From assembly GCF_014174495.1 (NCBI RefSeq), contig NZ_JACJHR010000003.1, positions 124,001-188,000 on the forward strand: a stretch of 64,000 bases of DNA, in the 5' to 3' direction. The stretch comes from Amycolatopsis echigonensis (GTDB lineage Bacteria > Actinomycetota > Actinomycetes > Mycobacteriales > Pseudonocardiaceae). The notes beneath the pieces were generated by a model, which was not told where the DNA came from, did no database searches, and was given only the letters and a program-made list of their open reading frames with translations. Of the stretch, positions 36,178 through 50,243 are shown piece by piece. How positions within the stretch are numbered: position 1 is the first letter of the stretch; the number at the start of each line of letters is the position of its first letter. A program made the position numbers and the translations under genes.

Positions 36178-37607
36178 ACCGGTTCTCCTGTCCGCACAAC
36201 GTCTCCGGACCGGGTCACGGCCCGTTCGATGGCTGCCGCGATCGCGAGCACGACCACGTTGACCGCCAGCCCGACGAGCCCGACGTTCACCGTGCCGACG
36301 AGCTTGGTGTCCACGAAGGTCAGCCAGATCACGACGACCTCGCCCGCGAGCAGTCCGGCGAACACCGGGGCCTTGCCGACCGGGACCTTCTTCAGGAAGC
36401 CCAGCAGGTTCGCCGGGGCCAGCTGCACCGACCCGGAATAGGTGAGCAGCAGCAGGTTCGCCAGCAGATCCGGCCGGAAGATGCCGAGCACCAGGGCGAG
36501 CGCGCTGGCCAGCACGACCGTCCCGTGGTTGATCCAGAACTGGGTGCGTTCGCTGCGCACGCGGGCGATGTTTCGTGCCACCAAAGAGGAAATGCCGATC
36601 AGGATGCCCGCCGCGGGCACCATCGCGGTGGCCGTCGCGGCGACGACCACGAGCCCGGTGACCCAGCCCGGCAGCGCGTCCTTGCTCAACGTCAGCAAGA
36701 CGCCGTTCGGGTCGCTTCCCTTGGGCACCACCAGGATCGCCGCGAACCCGATGATCATCGGCAGCAGCAGGCACAGCTCGTACACCGGCATCCAGGTGTA
36801 GTTGCGGCGCAGCACCTTCGGATCCCGCGCGGACATCAGCGCGGGCCACGTGTGCGGCAGCGTCATCAGGCCGACGCCGATCGCGCTGACCAGCATGCTC
36901 GTGATGAACCACGTGTGGTCGTTGGCCCCGGCGTGCACGAACAGCTTCTCCGGATGCAGCTGGTCGATCTTGTGGAACACGCCGGACACGCCGCCAGCGA
37001 AATGCGCGGGCACCGCGATGATCAGCACCACCAGGACGACGAGCATGATCGCGTCCTTGAAGTACGACGTCGCCGCGACACCGCGCAGCCCGGCCCACAG
37101 CACGAACGCGACCACCAGGACGCTGCCCGCGATCATGCTGAGCGTGCCGGACGCGCGGTCGCCGGTCACGAGCCGGACGATCAGCCCGAGCCCGGTGATC
37201 TGCAGCTGCAGGTACGGCAGCACGAACACGACGCCGAGGATCGCCGACAGCGTGCCGAGCGCGCGGCTCGAGTACCGGTCCTCGAGGAAATCGCCCTGGG
37301 TCAGGTAGCCGCGCTCCTTGCCCATCCGCCAGATCCGCTTGGCGAGGAAAAACAGGACCACGTAGGCGATCGGCACGTACGGCAGCGCGTACATCGCGGC
37401 CACGCCGCCGGAGAACGCCAGCCCGGCCATGCCGAGGAAGGTGAAGGTCGTGAAGACCTCGCCGGCTTGCAGGAACCACATGGTCAGCGCGCCGAACTTC
37501 CGGCCGCCGACAGTCCATTCCGCGAGATCCGCGGCGGGACGGCGGCGGCCGACGAAGCCGAGCACGCCGATGAGCACGATGCCGGCGAGAGTGAACGCGA
37601 GGATCAT
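36174..37607 (-). CDS. Sodium:solute symporter family protein
   Basis: A 477-aa SSS-family transporter with about 13 membrane segments. AEWTVGGRKFGALTMWFLQAGEVFTTFTFLGMAG and GVGLMTLPHTWPALMSARDPKVLRRN are family hallmarks; the LeuT-like core helices are evident. It takes up a solute with Na+; specificity cannot be told. ATG 37607 was chosen because it starts the first helix and is 2 bases after the DUF3311 stop. Confidence 0.88.
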   Translation of the reverse strand: MILAFTLAGIVLIGVLGFVGRRRPAADLAEWTVGGRKFGALTMWFLQAGEVFTTFTFLGMAGLAFSGGVAAMYALPYVPIAYVVLFFLAKRIWRMGKERGYLTQGDFLEDRYSSRALGTLSAILGVVFVLPYLQLQITGLGLIVRLVTGDRASGTLSMIAGSVLVVAFVLWAGLRGVAATSYFKDAIMLVVLVVLIIAVPAHFAGGVSGVFHKIDQLHPEKLFVHAGANDHTWFITSMLVSAIGVGLMTLPHTWPALMSARDPKVLRRNYTWMPVYELCLLLPMIIGFAAILVVPKGSDPNGVLLTLSKDALPGWVTGLVVVAATATAMVPAAGILIGISSLVARNIARVRSERTQFWINHGTVVLASALALVLGIFRPDLLANLLLLTYSGSVQLAPANLLGFLKKVPVGKAPVFAGLLAGEVVVIWLTFVDTKLVGTVNVGLVGLAVNVVVLAIAAAIERAVTRSGDVVRTGEPV

Positions 37608-37609
37608 CG

Positions 37610-37807
37610 TCAATCCTCCTCGCCGCCGCGGGCCATGAGCCGTTCGGACAGCAGCAGGGCCGGGGTGAACATGAGACACCAGAACGCGCCCCAGACCATC
37701 ATCTTCGGCAAGCCGAGCCACAGTCCGGAGGAGTTGACGAAGGGGAGGAACGGCATCAGGACGAGAGCGGCTACGGGGACGGCTGGGGGGAGGTAGTAGC
37801 TACGCAT
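37610..37807 (-). CDS. DUF3311 small membrane protein
   Basis: A 65-aa protein with two hydrophobic helices (VPVAALVLMPFLPFV and MMVWGAFWCLMFTPALLL). DUF3311 proteins are typically encoded directly before an SSS symporter, as here, and are thought to be a small companion subunit. The gap to the symporter start is 2 bases. Confidence 0.82.
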   Translation of the reverse strand: MRSYYLPPAVPVAALVLMPFLPFVNSSGLWLGLPKMMVWGAFWCLMFTPALLLSERLMARGGEED

Positions 37808-38025
37808 GGGAACACGCTGCCAGAAGCAACGCCGGTCGGCAGGTTAGTTTGATACTGGTGCCGCACCCAACCCCCAACGCGGGATCGCGTCGACGTCTGG
37901 ACGGAGCGGTGTGACCGGCCCCGGCCGGGTGCGCAGCTTCGTCGAGACGCCGGCTTGAAGGCGATCCCGCCCGCGCCGACGGAGTCGGCGCCATCCAACA
38001 CAGACCCCGTTACGGAGGGATGATC

Positions 38026-38907
38026 ATGTCCGCACCATCGCGCCGAGTGGGTTTCATCGGACTCGGGAGGATGGGCACTGCCATGGCCGGTCGCCTGCTC
38101 GACGCGGGCTACGACCTCACCGTGTGGACCCGCAGCTCAGGCAAGGCGGACGCGCTGGCCGCACGCGGCGCGACCGTGGGCGACACGCCTGAGGACGCGA
38201 TCGCCACCGGGACCGTCTTTTCCATGCTGAGCGACGAAGAGGCGGTGCGGCAGGTCTTCACCGCCGAGCGGATCCGCTCCGCGCCGGAGGGCTTTGTCCA
38301 TGTCAACCACGCGACCATCAGCCCGGAGGCGGCCCGCGAGTTCGCCGCGCGGGGCGGCCGCTACCTCAGTGCTCCGGTGGTCGGCCGCCCGGAAGCCGTG
38401 ACCGCCGGGAAGCTGACCGTGCTGGTCTCCGGCGACGCGGACGTCCGTGCCGAGGCGGAGCCGATGCTCGCCGCGATCGGACGGCGGGTCTGGGACTTCG
38501 GCGACGCCGCGGACGCCGCGCCGACGGCGAAGATCTCGGTGAACTACCTGATCATCCACGCGCTGCAGGCGCTGTCCGAGTCGATCACCCTGCTGGAGCA
38601 CGCCGGACTGGACGCCGGGCGGTTCATCGACATGATCAACGATTCCGTCTTTCCCGGCCCGGTCTACCGCGGCTACGGGGACGCTATCGCCGACAGCGCC
38701 TACACTCCGCCGGGATTCACCGCCACGCTGGGGTTGAAGGACCTGAAGCTCGCGCTGGACTCCGCGAGCGGGCTTGGCGTCGAGCTGCCCACCGGACCGG
38801 TTCTGCGGGACGTGTTCGCCACCGCGGTCGAGGAGGTCGGCGCGGACCTCGACTGGGCGAGCATCGCCGAGGTCACCCGGCGACGCTCCGGCGGCGAGCG
38901 GCAGTGA
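38026..38907 (+). CDS. NAD(P)-dependent beta-hydroxyacid dehydrogenase/reductase
   Basis: A 293-aa protein of the 3-hydroxyisobutyrate dehydrogenase family. N-terminal VGFIGLGRMGTAMAGRLLDAGYDLTVWTRS is the dinucleotide fold; VNHATISPEAAREFAARGGRYLSAPVVGRP is the substrate-binding signature (DATVSGGP equivalent modified to APVVGRP); the catalytic Lys sits in APTAKISVNYLI. I chose ATG 38026 over 38020 because GGAGGG at 38014 is then 6 bases away. Upstream is a small hairpin GCGCCGAC-GGA-GTCGGCGC (37973-37991). Confidence 0.87.
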   Translation: MSAPSRRVGFIGLGRMGTAMAGRLLDAGYDLTVWTRSSGKADALAARGATVGDTPEDAIATGTVFSMLSDEEAVRQVFTAERIRSAPEGFVHVNHATISPEAAREFAARGGRYLSAPVVGRPEAVTAGKLTVLVSGDADVRAEAEPMLAAIGRRVWDFGDAADAAPTAKISVNYLIIHALQALSESITLLEHAGLDAGRFIDMINDSVFPGPVYRGYGDAIADSAYTPPGFTATLGLKDLKLALDSASGLGVELPTGPVLRDVFATAVEEVGADLDWASIAEVTRRRSGGERQ

Positions 38908-39146
38908 GCGGCCGGCGGGAACGCCGGGGCGACGGGCGGCAGACCGCCGAATGACGGAAATTTCACCGGCATCCGGAGTAACCCGGCGATCCCGGGAGCC
39001 GCCGCCGGTACCGGCGCCCGCGCCTCGCGACCCGCTTGAGCAGCACCGCTTCGGGAACGCACAAGCACGGGGTAGGGGCAACCCCAGGACGATCCGTCGG
39101 GTCTGCAGGTTTCCCGCCGGGGCGCCGCGCCGCAATACTCGCCCGG

Positions 39147-40181
39147 GTGACCACCGAAAAGCTCGTCCTCCCCTCGCCCCCACGGCCGGGAAGCGACTTC
39201 GCCCGGCTCTGCCGCCGGATCACCGACGCCGGTCTGCTCGACCGCCGCCCCGGCTACTACACCGCTCGAATCGCGCTCGTCACCGTGCTGTTCGCGGGAG
39301 GCTGGGTCGCGTTCGCGCTGCTCGGCGACTCATGGTGGCAGCTCGCCGTCGCCGCGTTCCAGGCGTTCCTGTTCGGGCAGATCGCCCTGCTTTCGCACGA
39401 CCTGGCGCACCGGCAGGTGTTCCGCACGCGCCGTCCCGCCGAGATCGCCGGGCGGCTGGCCGGCAACCTCGGCATCGGGATGAGCTACGGGTGGTGGATG
39501 GACAAGCACACCCGGCACCACGCCAACCCGAACCACGAGGAGCTGGACCCGGACGTCGACCCGGACGTCCTGGTCTGGTCCCAGCGGCAGGCTCGCGAGG
39601 CGCGCGGCGTGCCCCGGTTCATCGGCCGGCACCAGGCGGTGCTGTTCTTCCCGCTGCTCACCCTCGAAGGCCTCAACCTGCACTGGTCCGGCGTCCGCGC
39701 GGTCGCGCGCCCCGGACTGCGCCGCCGCGGGATCGAAGCGGCTTTGCTGTTCACCCACTTCGCGGTCTACCTCGCCGCGCTCTTCATCGTCCTCCCGCCG
39801 GGCCTCGCGCTGCTGTTCTTCGCCGTCCACCAGGGGCTGTGGGGCGTCTACATGGGTTCGATCTTCGCGCCGAACCACAAGGGCATGCCGACGCTGACCG
39901 GCAAGACGGACCTGGACTTCCTCCGCAAGCAGGTGCTCACCTCCCGGAACGTCGCGGGCGGACCGGCGGTCGACGTCCTGCTCGGCGGCCTCAACCACCA
40001 GATCGAGCACCACCTGTTCCCGAGCATGCCGTCGGTGCATCTGCGGCGGGCCCAGCCGATGGTGGAGGCGTACTGCGCCGAGATCGGCATTCCCTACCTG
40101 CGGACCGGCCTGGTGTCGTCGTACCGGCAGACGCTGCGGCACCTGCACGAAGCTGGGGCCCCTCTCAGGAACGCTTCGTAG
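39147..40181 (+). CDS. Membrane fatty-acid (acyl-CoA/acyl-lipid) desaturase
   Basis: A 344-aa di-iron membrane desaturase. Three histidine boxes: SHDLAHRQ, DKHTRHHANPN and GLNHQIEHHLFPSMP. Hydrophobic pairs near residues 35-80 and 195-240 anchor it. It introduces a double bond into fatty acyl chains; the QIEHH third box is typical of front-end or delta-6-like and mycobacterial DesA3-like enzymes. GTG 39147 (VTTEKLVLPS) starts the conserved part. An electron donor is not encoded nearby. Confidence 0.88.
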   Translation: MTTEKLVLPSPPRPGSDFARLCRRITDAGLLDRRPGYYTARIALVTVLFAGGWVAFALLGDSWWQLAVAAFQAFLFGQIALLSHDLAHRQVFRTRRPAEIAGRLAGNLGIGMSYGWWMDKHTRHHANPNHEELDPDVDPDVLVWSQRQAREARGVPRFIGRHQAVLFFPLLTLEGLNLHWSGVRAVARPGLRRRGIEAALLFTHFAVYLAALFIVLPPGLALLFFAVHQGLWGVYMGSIFAPNHKGMPTLTGKTDLDFLRKQVLTSRNVAGGPAVDVLLGGLNHQIEHHLFPSMPSVHLRRAQPMVEAYCAEIGIPYLRTGLVSSYRQTLRHLHEAGAPLRNAS

Positions 40182-40191
40182 ACTCGGTGGC

Positions 40192-41241
40192 ATGACGTTC
40201 GCAGCATTGACTCCGGTGGCCTTCGGCGCGAGGGCCACCGGAGCTCGTGCGGAGCGGATGCGCCAGTCCCCGCAGTTCGCCGGCGGCGTGTTCCGCAACG
40301 CCGCCACGACTCGCGCGACGCCCTCCTCCCCCGGTGCGCTCGTGCGCGAATTCCTGTTCGGCGAAGACCGCGCCCGCCGCCGTCCGGGCGGTGCGGTCCC
40401 GCTGGTCTCCTCGCCCGCCGCCTCCTCCGCCGACGGCCTTTTCCTTACCTGGTACGGACACGCGTCCACACTGGTGGAGATCGACGGCGCCCGCGTGCTC
40501 TGCGATCCGGTATGGGGCGACCGGGTTTCGCCCGCCGCGTTCGCCGGGCCGCGACGGCTGCACGCTCCCCCGGTTTCGCTGCGCGAACTGGGCAGGCTGC
40601 ACGCGATCGTGATCTCCCACGACCACTACGACCACCTGGACCTGCCCACCGTCCAGGCGCTGATTGCGCTGACCGACGCACCGTTCCTCGTCCCGCTCGG
40701 CGTCGGCGCGCACCTCGAACGGTGGCACGTCCCGGCCGCGCGGATCATCGAACTCGACTGGCACGAGGCCGCCGTGGTGGCCGGGATCCGGTTCGTCGCC
40801 ACGCCCGCGCAGCATTTCTCCGGCCGCGGCCTCGCGAACGACAGCACCCTGTGGGCGTCGTGGGTGATCGCCGGTCCGGAGCATCGCGTCTACTACAGCG
40901 GCGACACCGGGTACTTCCCCGGTTTCGCCGAGATCGGCGAGCAGCACGGCCCGTTCGACGCGACGCTGATCCAGGTCGGCGCGTACGCCCCGCACTGGCC
41001 GGACATCCACATGACGCCGGAGGAAGGGGTCGCCGCCCACCTGGACGTGCGCGGCGGCCTGCTGATCCCGGTGCACTGGGCGACGTTCACGCTCGCCATG
41101 CACTCCTGGTCGGACCCCGCGGACCGGGTGTGGCGGGAGGCGAAGGCCAACGACCTCCCGCTCGCGATCCCGAAACCCGGGGAACGGATCGACGCGTCCG
41201 CTCCCCCTCCGGTCGACGGCTGGTGGCAGACCCTCGGCTAG
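40192..41241 (+). CDS. MBL-fold metallo-hydrolase (NAPE-PLD/UlaG-like)
   Basis: A 349-aa metallo-beta-lactamase-fold protein. Zinc ligands: SHDHYDHLD, AQHFSGRG, YSGDTGYFPGF and GAYAPHWPDIHMTPEEGVAAH. Sequence style is that of N-acyl phosphatidylethanolamine phospholipase D-like hydrolases. It follows the desaturase by 10 bases, so lipid metabolism is possible but not shown. It overlaps the convergent monooxygenase gene by 4 bases. Confidence 0.86.
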   Translation: MTFAALTPVAFGARATGARAERMRQSPQFAGGVFRNAATTRATPSSPGALVREFLFGEDRARRRPGGAVPLVSSPAASSADGLFLTWYGHASTLVEIDGARVLCDPVWGDRVSPAAFAGPRRLHAPPVSLRELGRLHAIVISHDHYDHLDLPTVQALIALTDAPFLVPLGVGAHLERWHVPAARIIELDWHEAAVVAGIRFVATPAQHFSGRGLANDSTLWASWVIAGPEHRVYYSGDTGYFPGFAEIGEQHGPFDATLIQVGAYAPHWPDIHMTPEEGVAAHLDVRGGLLIPVHWATFTLAMHSWSDPADRVWREAKANDLPLAIPKPGERIDASAPPPVDGWWQTLG

Positions 41242-42416
41242 ACCGCGGCGCGCGAAGGCGCGAACTCGATCCGGTGCCGATGCAGGTCCCCGAACATCTT
41301 CTCCGGGCTCATCACCGTCTTCATCATCACCGGCATCAGCAGGTCGCGCACAATCCGCGCCACCGGACCCGCGGCCTTGTCGTTGTTGATTTTCGCCGCC
41401 CGCGCGATGATCCGCTCGACCCGCTCCCGCCGGGCCGCCTCGTACTGGGCGAAAGCCGTTGCCACGTCCGGGTTGTCGCGCAGCGCGCGAGCCAGCTCGA
41501 GAGAACTCTCGACCGCCTGCGACGCTCCCTGCCCGGAACTCGGCGACGTCGGATGCGCGGCGTCGCCGACCAGCACGACCCGGCCGCGGTGCCAGGTCCG
41601 CACCGTCGGGATGTCCTCCAGGATTCCCGGCTGGGCAACGTCTTCCGGCTTCAGCAGGGCGATGATGTCGCGCGCCGGGATGTCGTCGGCGTGCCGTTCC
41701 CGGAGCACCGCGAGCCAGTGCTCCGGCGACGCGGTCTTCGCCTCGGCTGGGTCGGCCGCGGGAACGTTGCTGAACCAGAGAATCTCGTCGGCGTCGATGA
41801 AGTAGCCGAAGAACGCGCGCTTGCCGAAGGCGAAATGCTGGTAGTTCCCGGTGACCGGCAGACCAGGATTGCGGATCCAGCCACCAAGGCCGAGCAATCC
41901 GGTGTAGCGCGGAGCGGGCGCCGCCGGGTCCAAAGCGGACCGGACAGCCGACCGGATGCCGTCCGCACCGACCATGATGTCGCCAGCGGCCGAAGTACCG
42001 TCGGCGAAGTGCGCGATCACCTGGTCCGCTTTGTTCTCGACGGACTTCAGCCGTTTGCCGAATTCGACCGTGATTCCCCGGCCCCGCGCTTCGTCCATCA
42101 GCACGCGGTACAGCCGGTCCCGGCGCAGCAGCAGGCTCGACGGCAGTTCCGGCAGCCCGTCGAATCTGCCGACCACGCGGCCTCTGTGGTTCTGCATCAC
42201 CATTCCGGGCACCTCGATGCCGACCGCGGCCACCGCGTCGTCGGCGTCGATCTGCCGCAAAGCGTTGCGGCCGTTGGGAGACAGCGTCAGAGCGGTGCCG
42301 ACTCCGTCCGCCGCCTTGGGATAAGCCTCGTAAACGGTCGCTTCGATTCCCGCTCGCCGCAACGCCATCGCGGTGGTCGCGCCGGCGATGCCGCCGCCGA
42401 TCACTAGTACCTTCAT
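41238..42416 (-). CDS. FAD-dependent aromatic-ring monooxygenase
   Basis: A 392-aa class A flavoprotein monooxygenase. GxGxxG in VLVIGGGIAGATTAMALRRAG, the DG motif GDIMVGADGIRSAVRSAL and the GD motif GRVVLVGDAAHPTSPSSGQGASQAVES are intact. Family enzymes hydroxylate phenolic or polycyclic compounds with NAD(P)H and O2. ATG 42416 overlaps the PadR stop by 4 bases, so regulator and enzyme are made together, as in inducible detoxification pairs. Confidence 0.88.
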   Translation of the reverse strand: MKVLVIGGGIAGATTAMALRRAGIEATVYEAYPKAADGVGTALTLSPNGRNALRQIDADDAVAAVGIEVPGMVMQNHRGRVVGRFDGLPELPSSLLLRRDRLYRVLMDEARGRGITVEFGKRLKSVENKADQVIAHFADGTSAAGDIMVGADGIRSAVRSALDPAAPAPRYTGLLGLGGWIRNPGLPVTGNYQHFAFGKRAFFGYFIDADEILWFSNVPAADPAEAKTASPEHWLAVLRERHADDIPARDIIALLKPEDVAQPGILEDIPTVRTWHRGRVVLVGDAAHPTSPSSGQGASQAVESSLELARALRDNPDVATAFAQYEAARRERVERIIARAAKINNDKAAGPVARIVRDLLMPVMMKTVMSPEKMFGDLHRHRIEFAPSRAAV

Positions 42417-43009
42417 GTTCTCCCCTTGAAATAGGTTTCCCACGCCTGCCGGTAGTCCTCCCCGGCAACCGACTCGGCGAGGCGTTCGACGAAGCCGCGC
42501 TCCGCCTCGACCTTCGTGAGCCGGTAGTCCTCCTCGACCAGGAACCACCAGGCGAGCCCCTGCTCCCGCCCGGCGTCGATCGTCGCGCGGATCTCGTCGG
42601 CGATCGCGGTCAGCGCGGCGAGCCGCTGCAGGAGCAACTCGTGCACCTCGTCCGCGGGCAGCACCACGAACAGCGACAACGCCGCGCCGAACAGCGGATA
42701 TTCGGTGGCCGGTTCGGCGACGAGTTCGCGCATCCAGTCGAACAGCTCGAGCCGGCCGGTCGGCGTGATGGCGTAGACCGTCCGCTCCGGCCGCGCCGAA
42801 TCGCGCAGGGTCTCCTGCGCCGCGATGAACCCGGCCTTCTCCAGCTGCCCGACCACCATGTACAGCGAGCTGCGGGTGTACTTGAAATCCCGCTCCTTGC
42901 CGTACTCCACGAACCGCCGCGCCATCTCGTACGGATGCATCGGCTCCTCGAGCAAGCCCGCCAGCACGGCCAGCCCGAGCGGATTTCCCACCACGCGTCG
43001 CTTCACCAC
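42413..43009 (-). CDS. PadR-family transcriptional regulator
   Basis: A 198-aa regulator. The winged helix is LGLAVLAGLLEEPMHPYEMARRF ... YTRSSLYMVVGQLEKAGFI, with wing ARPERTVYAITPTGRLELFDWM; the C-terminal alpha-helical domain (about residues 100-190) is for dimerisation. PadR proteins repress nearby genes until a phenolic or drug-like ligand binds. First gene of the operon with the flavin monooxygenase; upstream palindromes (43035-43072) are the probable operator. Confidence 0.9.
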   Translation of the reverse strand: MVKRRVVGNPLGLAVLAGLLEEPMHPYEMARRFVEYGKERDFKYTRSSLYMVVGQLEKAGFIAAQETLRDSARPERTVYAITPTGRLELFDWMRELVAEPATEYPLFGAALSLFVVLPADEVHELLLQRLAALTAIADEIRATIDAGREQGLAWWFLVEEDYRLTKVEAERGFVERLAESVAGEDYRQAWETYFKGRT

Positions 43010-43034
43010 AGCTCCTTAGTCAGGATCGACTATA

Positions 43035-43072
43035 CGCACAAGAGTAGTCGATGTCGACTATCAGTTTGTGCG
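43035..43072. promoter_or_regulatory. Nested palindromes, probable PadR operator
   Basis: Inner TAGTCGA-TG-TCGACTA (43045-43060) nested in outer CGCACAA (43035-43041) / TTGTGCG (43066-43072), plus an extra TCGACTAT at 43026. It lies in the 76-base gap between the divergent PadR and Smr-domain genes. Confidence 0.65.
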
Positions 43073-43085
43073 GTAGGAAGGAGCT

Positions 43086-43340
43086 ATGAAGCTCAAGCTC
43101 GATCTTCACGACATCTACAACCGCGGCGGGGAGATCGACCGGGCATTGCGCGCGGTCATCGACGAGGCGGTCGCGAAGAAGGCGCCGCTCGTGGAGATCA
43201 TCCCGGGCAAGGGGTCCGGGCAACTGAAGAAGCACGTCCTGCGGTTCCTGGAGCGCAAGGACGTGAAGGCGCTCTACCACCGCGTCGAAAAGGACAAAGA
43301 CAACTTCGGGCGGGTGTTCGTGCACTTCCGCTGGAAGTAA
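43086..43340 (+). CDS. Smr-domain protein
   Basis: An 84-aa protein that is essentially one Smr domain: LDLHDIYNRGGEIDRALRAVIDEA, the GKGSGQLKKHVLRFL glycine loop, and C-terminal DNFGRVFVHFRW. Smr domains are nucleic-acid-binding or nicking modules, also found in MutS2. Stand-alone short forms are common in actinobacteria with unknown role. AGGAAGGAG precedes the ATG. Expression may be affected by the PadR operator upstream. Confidence 0.88.
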   Translation: MKLKLDLHDIYNRGGEIDRALRAVIDEAVAKKAPLVEIIPGKGSGQLKKHVLRFLERKDVKALYHRVEKDKDNFGRVFVHFRWK

Positions 43341-43358
43341 ACCTCGCGAGCGAAGGCG

Positions 43359-48466
<5,108 letters not shown>

Positions 48467-48484
48467 AGCCCGCCACCCTAGAAC

Positions 48485-48498
48485 TGGAACACGTTCTC
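48485..48498. promoter_or_regulatory. KstR-like box between the two KSTD-type genes
   Basis: TGGAACACGTTCTC matches TnnAACnnGTTnnA except the last base. 18 bases upstream of the minus-strand gene and 68 before kstD. Confidence 0.77.
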
Positions 48499-48566
48499 GT
48501 CTATGGTGACGGAAGTGGCCCCGAGCAGGCCAGCTTTAGCCGATAACACGTTGCATGTGAGGTGGC

Positions 48567-50243
48567 ATGTCGGACGAGTACGACGTGGTGGTGGCCGGAA
48601 GCGGCGCCGCCGGGATGACCGCCGCGCTCGCCGCCGCCCATCGCGGCCTTTCCGTGGTGGTGCTGGAAAAGGCAGCCTGCTTCGGCGGTTCGACCGCCCG
48701 CTCCGGCGGGGGCGTCTGGCTGCCCGGCAACCACGCGCTGCGCGCCGCGGGCATCGAAGAACCACCCGAACGCGCGAGGCAGTACCTGGAATCGATCGTC
48801 GGCGACGTGGTGCCCGAGCACCTGCGCACGGCCTTCCTCGACCACGGCCCCGAGGTGCTGGAGTTCGTCACGCGGCACACGCCGCTGGAGTTCCAGTGGG
48901 TCCCGGGCTACAGCGACTACCACCCCGAGGCGCCCGGCGGACGTCCCGGCGGCCGGTCCGTCGAACCGAAACCGCTCGACGGCAAACTGCTCGGCAGCGA
49001 CCTGGCGCAGCTCGAACCGCCGTACAGCGCACCGCCGCTCGGCGTGCCGATCACCCAGTCGGACTACCGCTGGCTGAGCCTGATCGCCCGGCATCCGCGC
49101 GGATTCGCCCGGATGCTGTCGCTCGGGAGGAAATGGCTGGTCGGACGCGTCCGCGGCCAGCAGCTGCTGTCCATGGGGCAAGCGCTTGCGGCCGGGCTGC
49201 GGAAGGGCCTGCGCGATGCGGGCGTCGAGATTCTGCTGGACACGCCGCTGGTCGACCTGCAGGTGGAGAACGACGTCGTCACCGGCATCGTGGCCCGCCG
49301 CGACGGCACCGAAACGCTGTTCCGCGCGCGTCGCGGCGTGGTGCTGGCCTGCGGCGGCTTCGAGCACAACGAAGAGATGCGCACCAAGTACCAGCGCGCG
49401 CCGATCGGCACCGAATGGACCGTCGGCGCGGCGGCGAACACCGGCGACGGCATCAACGCCGGACTCAAGCTCGGCGCGGCGACCGAACTGATGGACGACG
49501 CCTGGTGGGGACCGACGTTCCCGCTCACCGGCGGCCCGTGGTTCGCGCTCGCGGAACGCTCCCGGCCCGGCTGCCTGATGGTCGACGCCCAGGGCACGCG
49601 GTTCGTCAACGAATCCGCGCCGTATGTCGAGGCCGTGCACGCGATGTACGGCGACGGCGACGGGCCGGGCAAGCACGTCCCGGCGTGGCTGGTGTTCGAC
49701 CAGCGCTACCGCGACCGCTACCTGTTCACCGGCCTCGGCCCGCGGCAGCCGCTGCCCGGGCGCTGGTACCAGGCCGGGATCGTGGCGAAGTCCGCGACGC
49801 TGGCCGGGCTCGCCGAGAAGATCGACGTGCCCGCCGAAGCGCTGGAACAGACCGTCACGCGGTTCAACGGCTTCGCCCGCAAGGGCGTCGACGACGACTT
49901 CCAGCGCGGGCTCAGCGCCTACGACCACTACTACGGCGACCCGCGCAACCGCCCCAACCCGAGCCTCGGCGAACTGGCCAAGGCCCCGTACTACGCGGTC
50001 CGCGTGGCGCCCGGCGACCTGGGCACCAAGGGCGGGCTGCGCATCGACGAGAACGCCCGCGTCCTGCGCGAGGACGGCACGGTCGTGCCCGGTCTCTACG
50101 CGGCGGGCAACACCAGCGCACCGGTGATGGGCCGGACCTACGCCGGGCCGGGCGCGACCATCGGCCCGGCGATGGTGTTCGGCTACCTTGCGGCACAGGC
50201 GCTGGCCAACGAAGATCAGACCGGCACGGGAGGCAGGCAGTGA
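48567..50243 (+). CDS. kstD: 3-ketosteroid delta1-dehydrogenase
   Basis: A 558-aa FAD enzyme that forms the 1,2-double bond in ring A of 3-ketosteroids. FAD fold DVVVAGSGAAGMTAALAAAHRG; putative active-site tyrosines in YSDYHPE and NESAPYVEAVHAMYG and in YYAVRVAPGDLGTKGGL; C-terminal NTSAPVMGRTYAGPGATIGPAM. These fit the Tyr119/Tyr318/Tyr487/Gly491 set of rhodococcal KSTD. With KshAB it opens ring B. GTG of kshA overlaps its stop by 4 bases. Confidence 0.95.
   Translation: MSDEYDVVVAGSGAAGMTAALAAAHRGLSVVVLEKAACFGGSTARSGGGVWLPGNHALRAAGIEEPPERARQYLESIVGDVVPEHLRTAFLDHGPEVLEFVTRHTPLEFQWVPGYSDYHPEAPGGRPGGRSVEPKPLDGKLLGSDLAQLEPPYSAPPLGVPITQSDYRWLSLIARHPRGFARMLSLGRKWLVGRVRGQQLLSMGQALAAGLRKGLRDAGVEILLDTPLVDLQVENDVVTGIVARRDGTETLFRARRGVVLACGGFEHNEEMRTKYQRAPIGTEWTVGAAANTGDGINAGLKLGAATELMDDAWWGPTFPLTGGPWFALAERSRPGCLMVDAQGTRFVNESAPYVEAVHAMYGDGDGPGKHVPAWLVFDQRYRDRYLFTGLGPRQPLPGRWYQAGIVAKSATLAGLAEKIDVPAEALEQTVTRFNGFARKGVDDDFQRGLSAYDHYYGDPRNRPNPSLGELAKAPYYAVRVAPGDLGTKGGLRIDENARVLREDGTVVPGLYAAGNTSAPVMGRTYAGPGATIGPAMVFGYLAAQALANEDQTGTGGRQ

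Noticed and set aside
38908..39146. Possible riboswitch before the desaturase
   Set aside because: Several GC-rich stems but no match to a known aptamer core that I can recognise.
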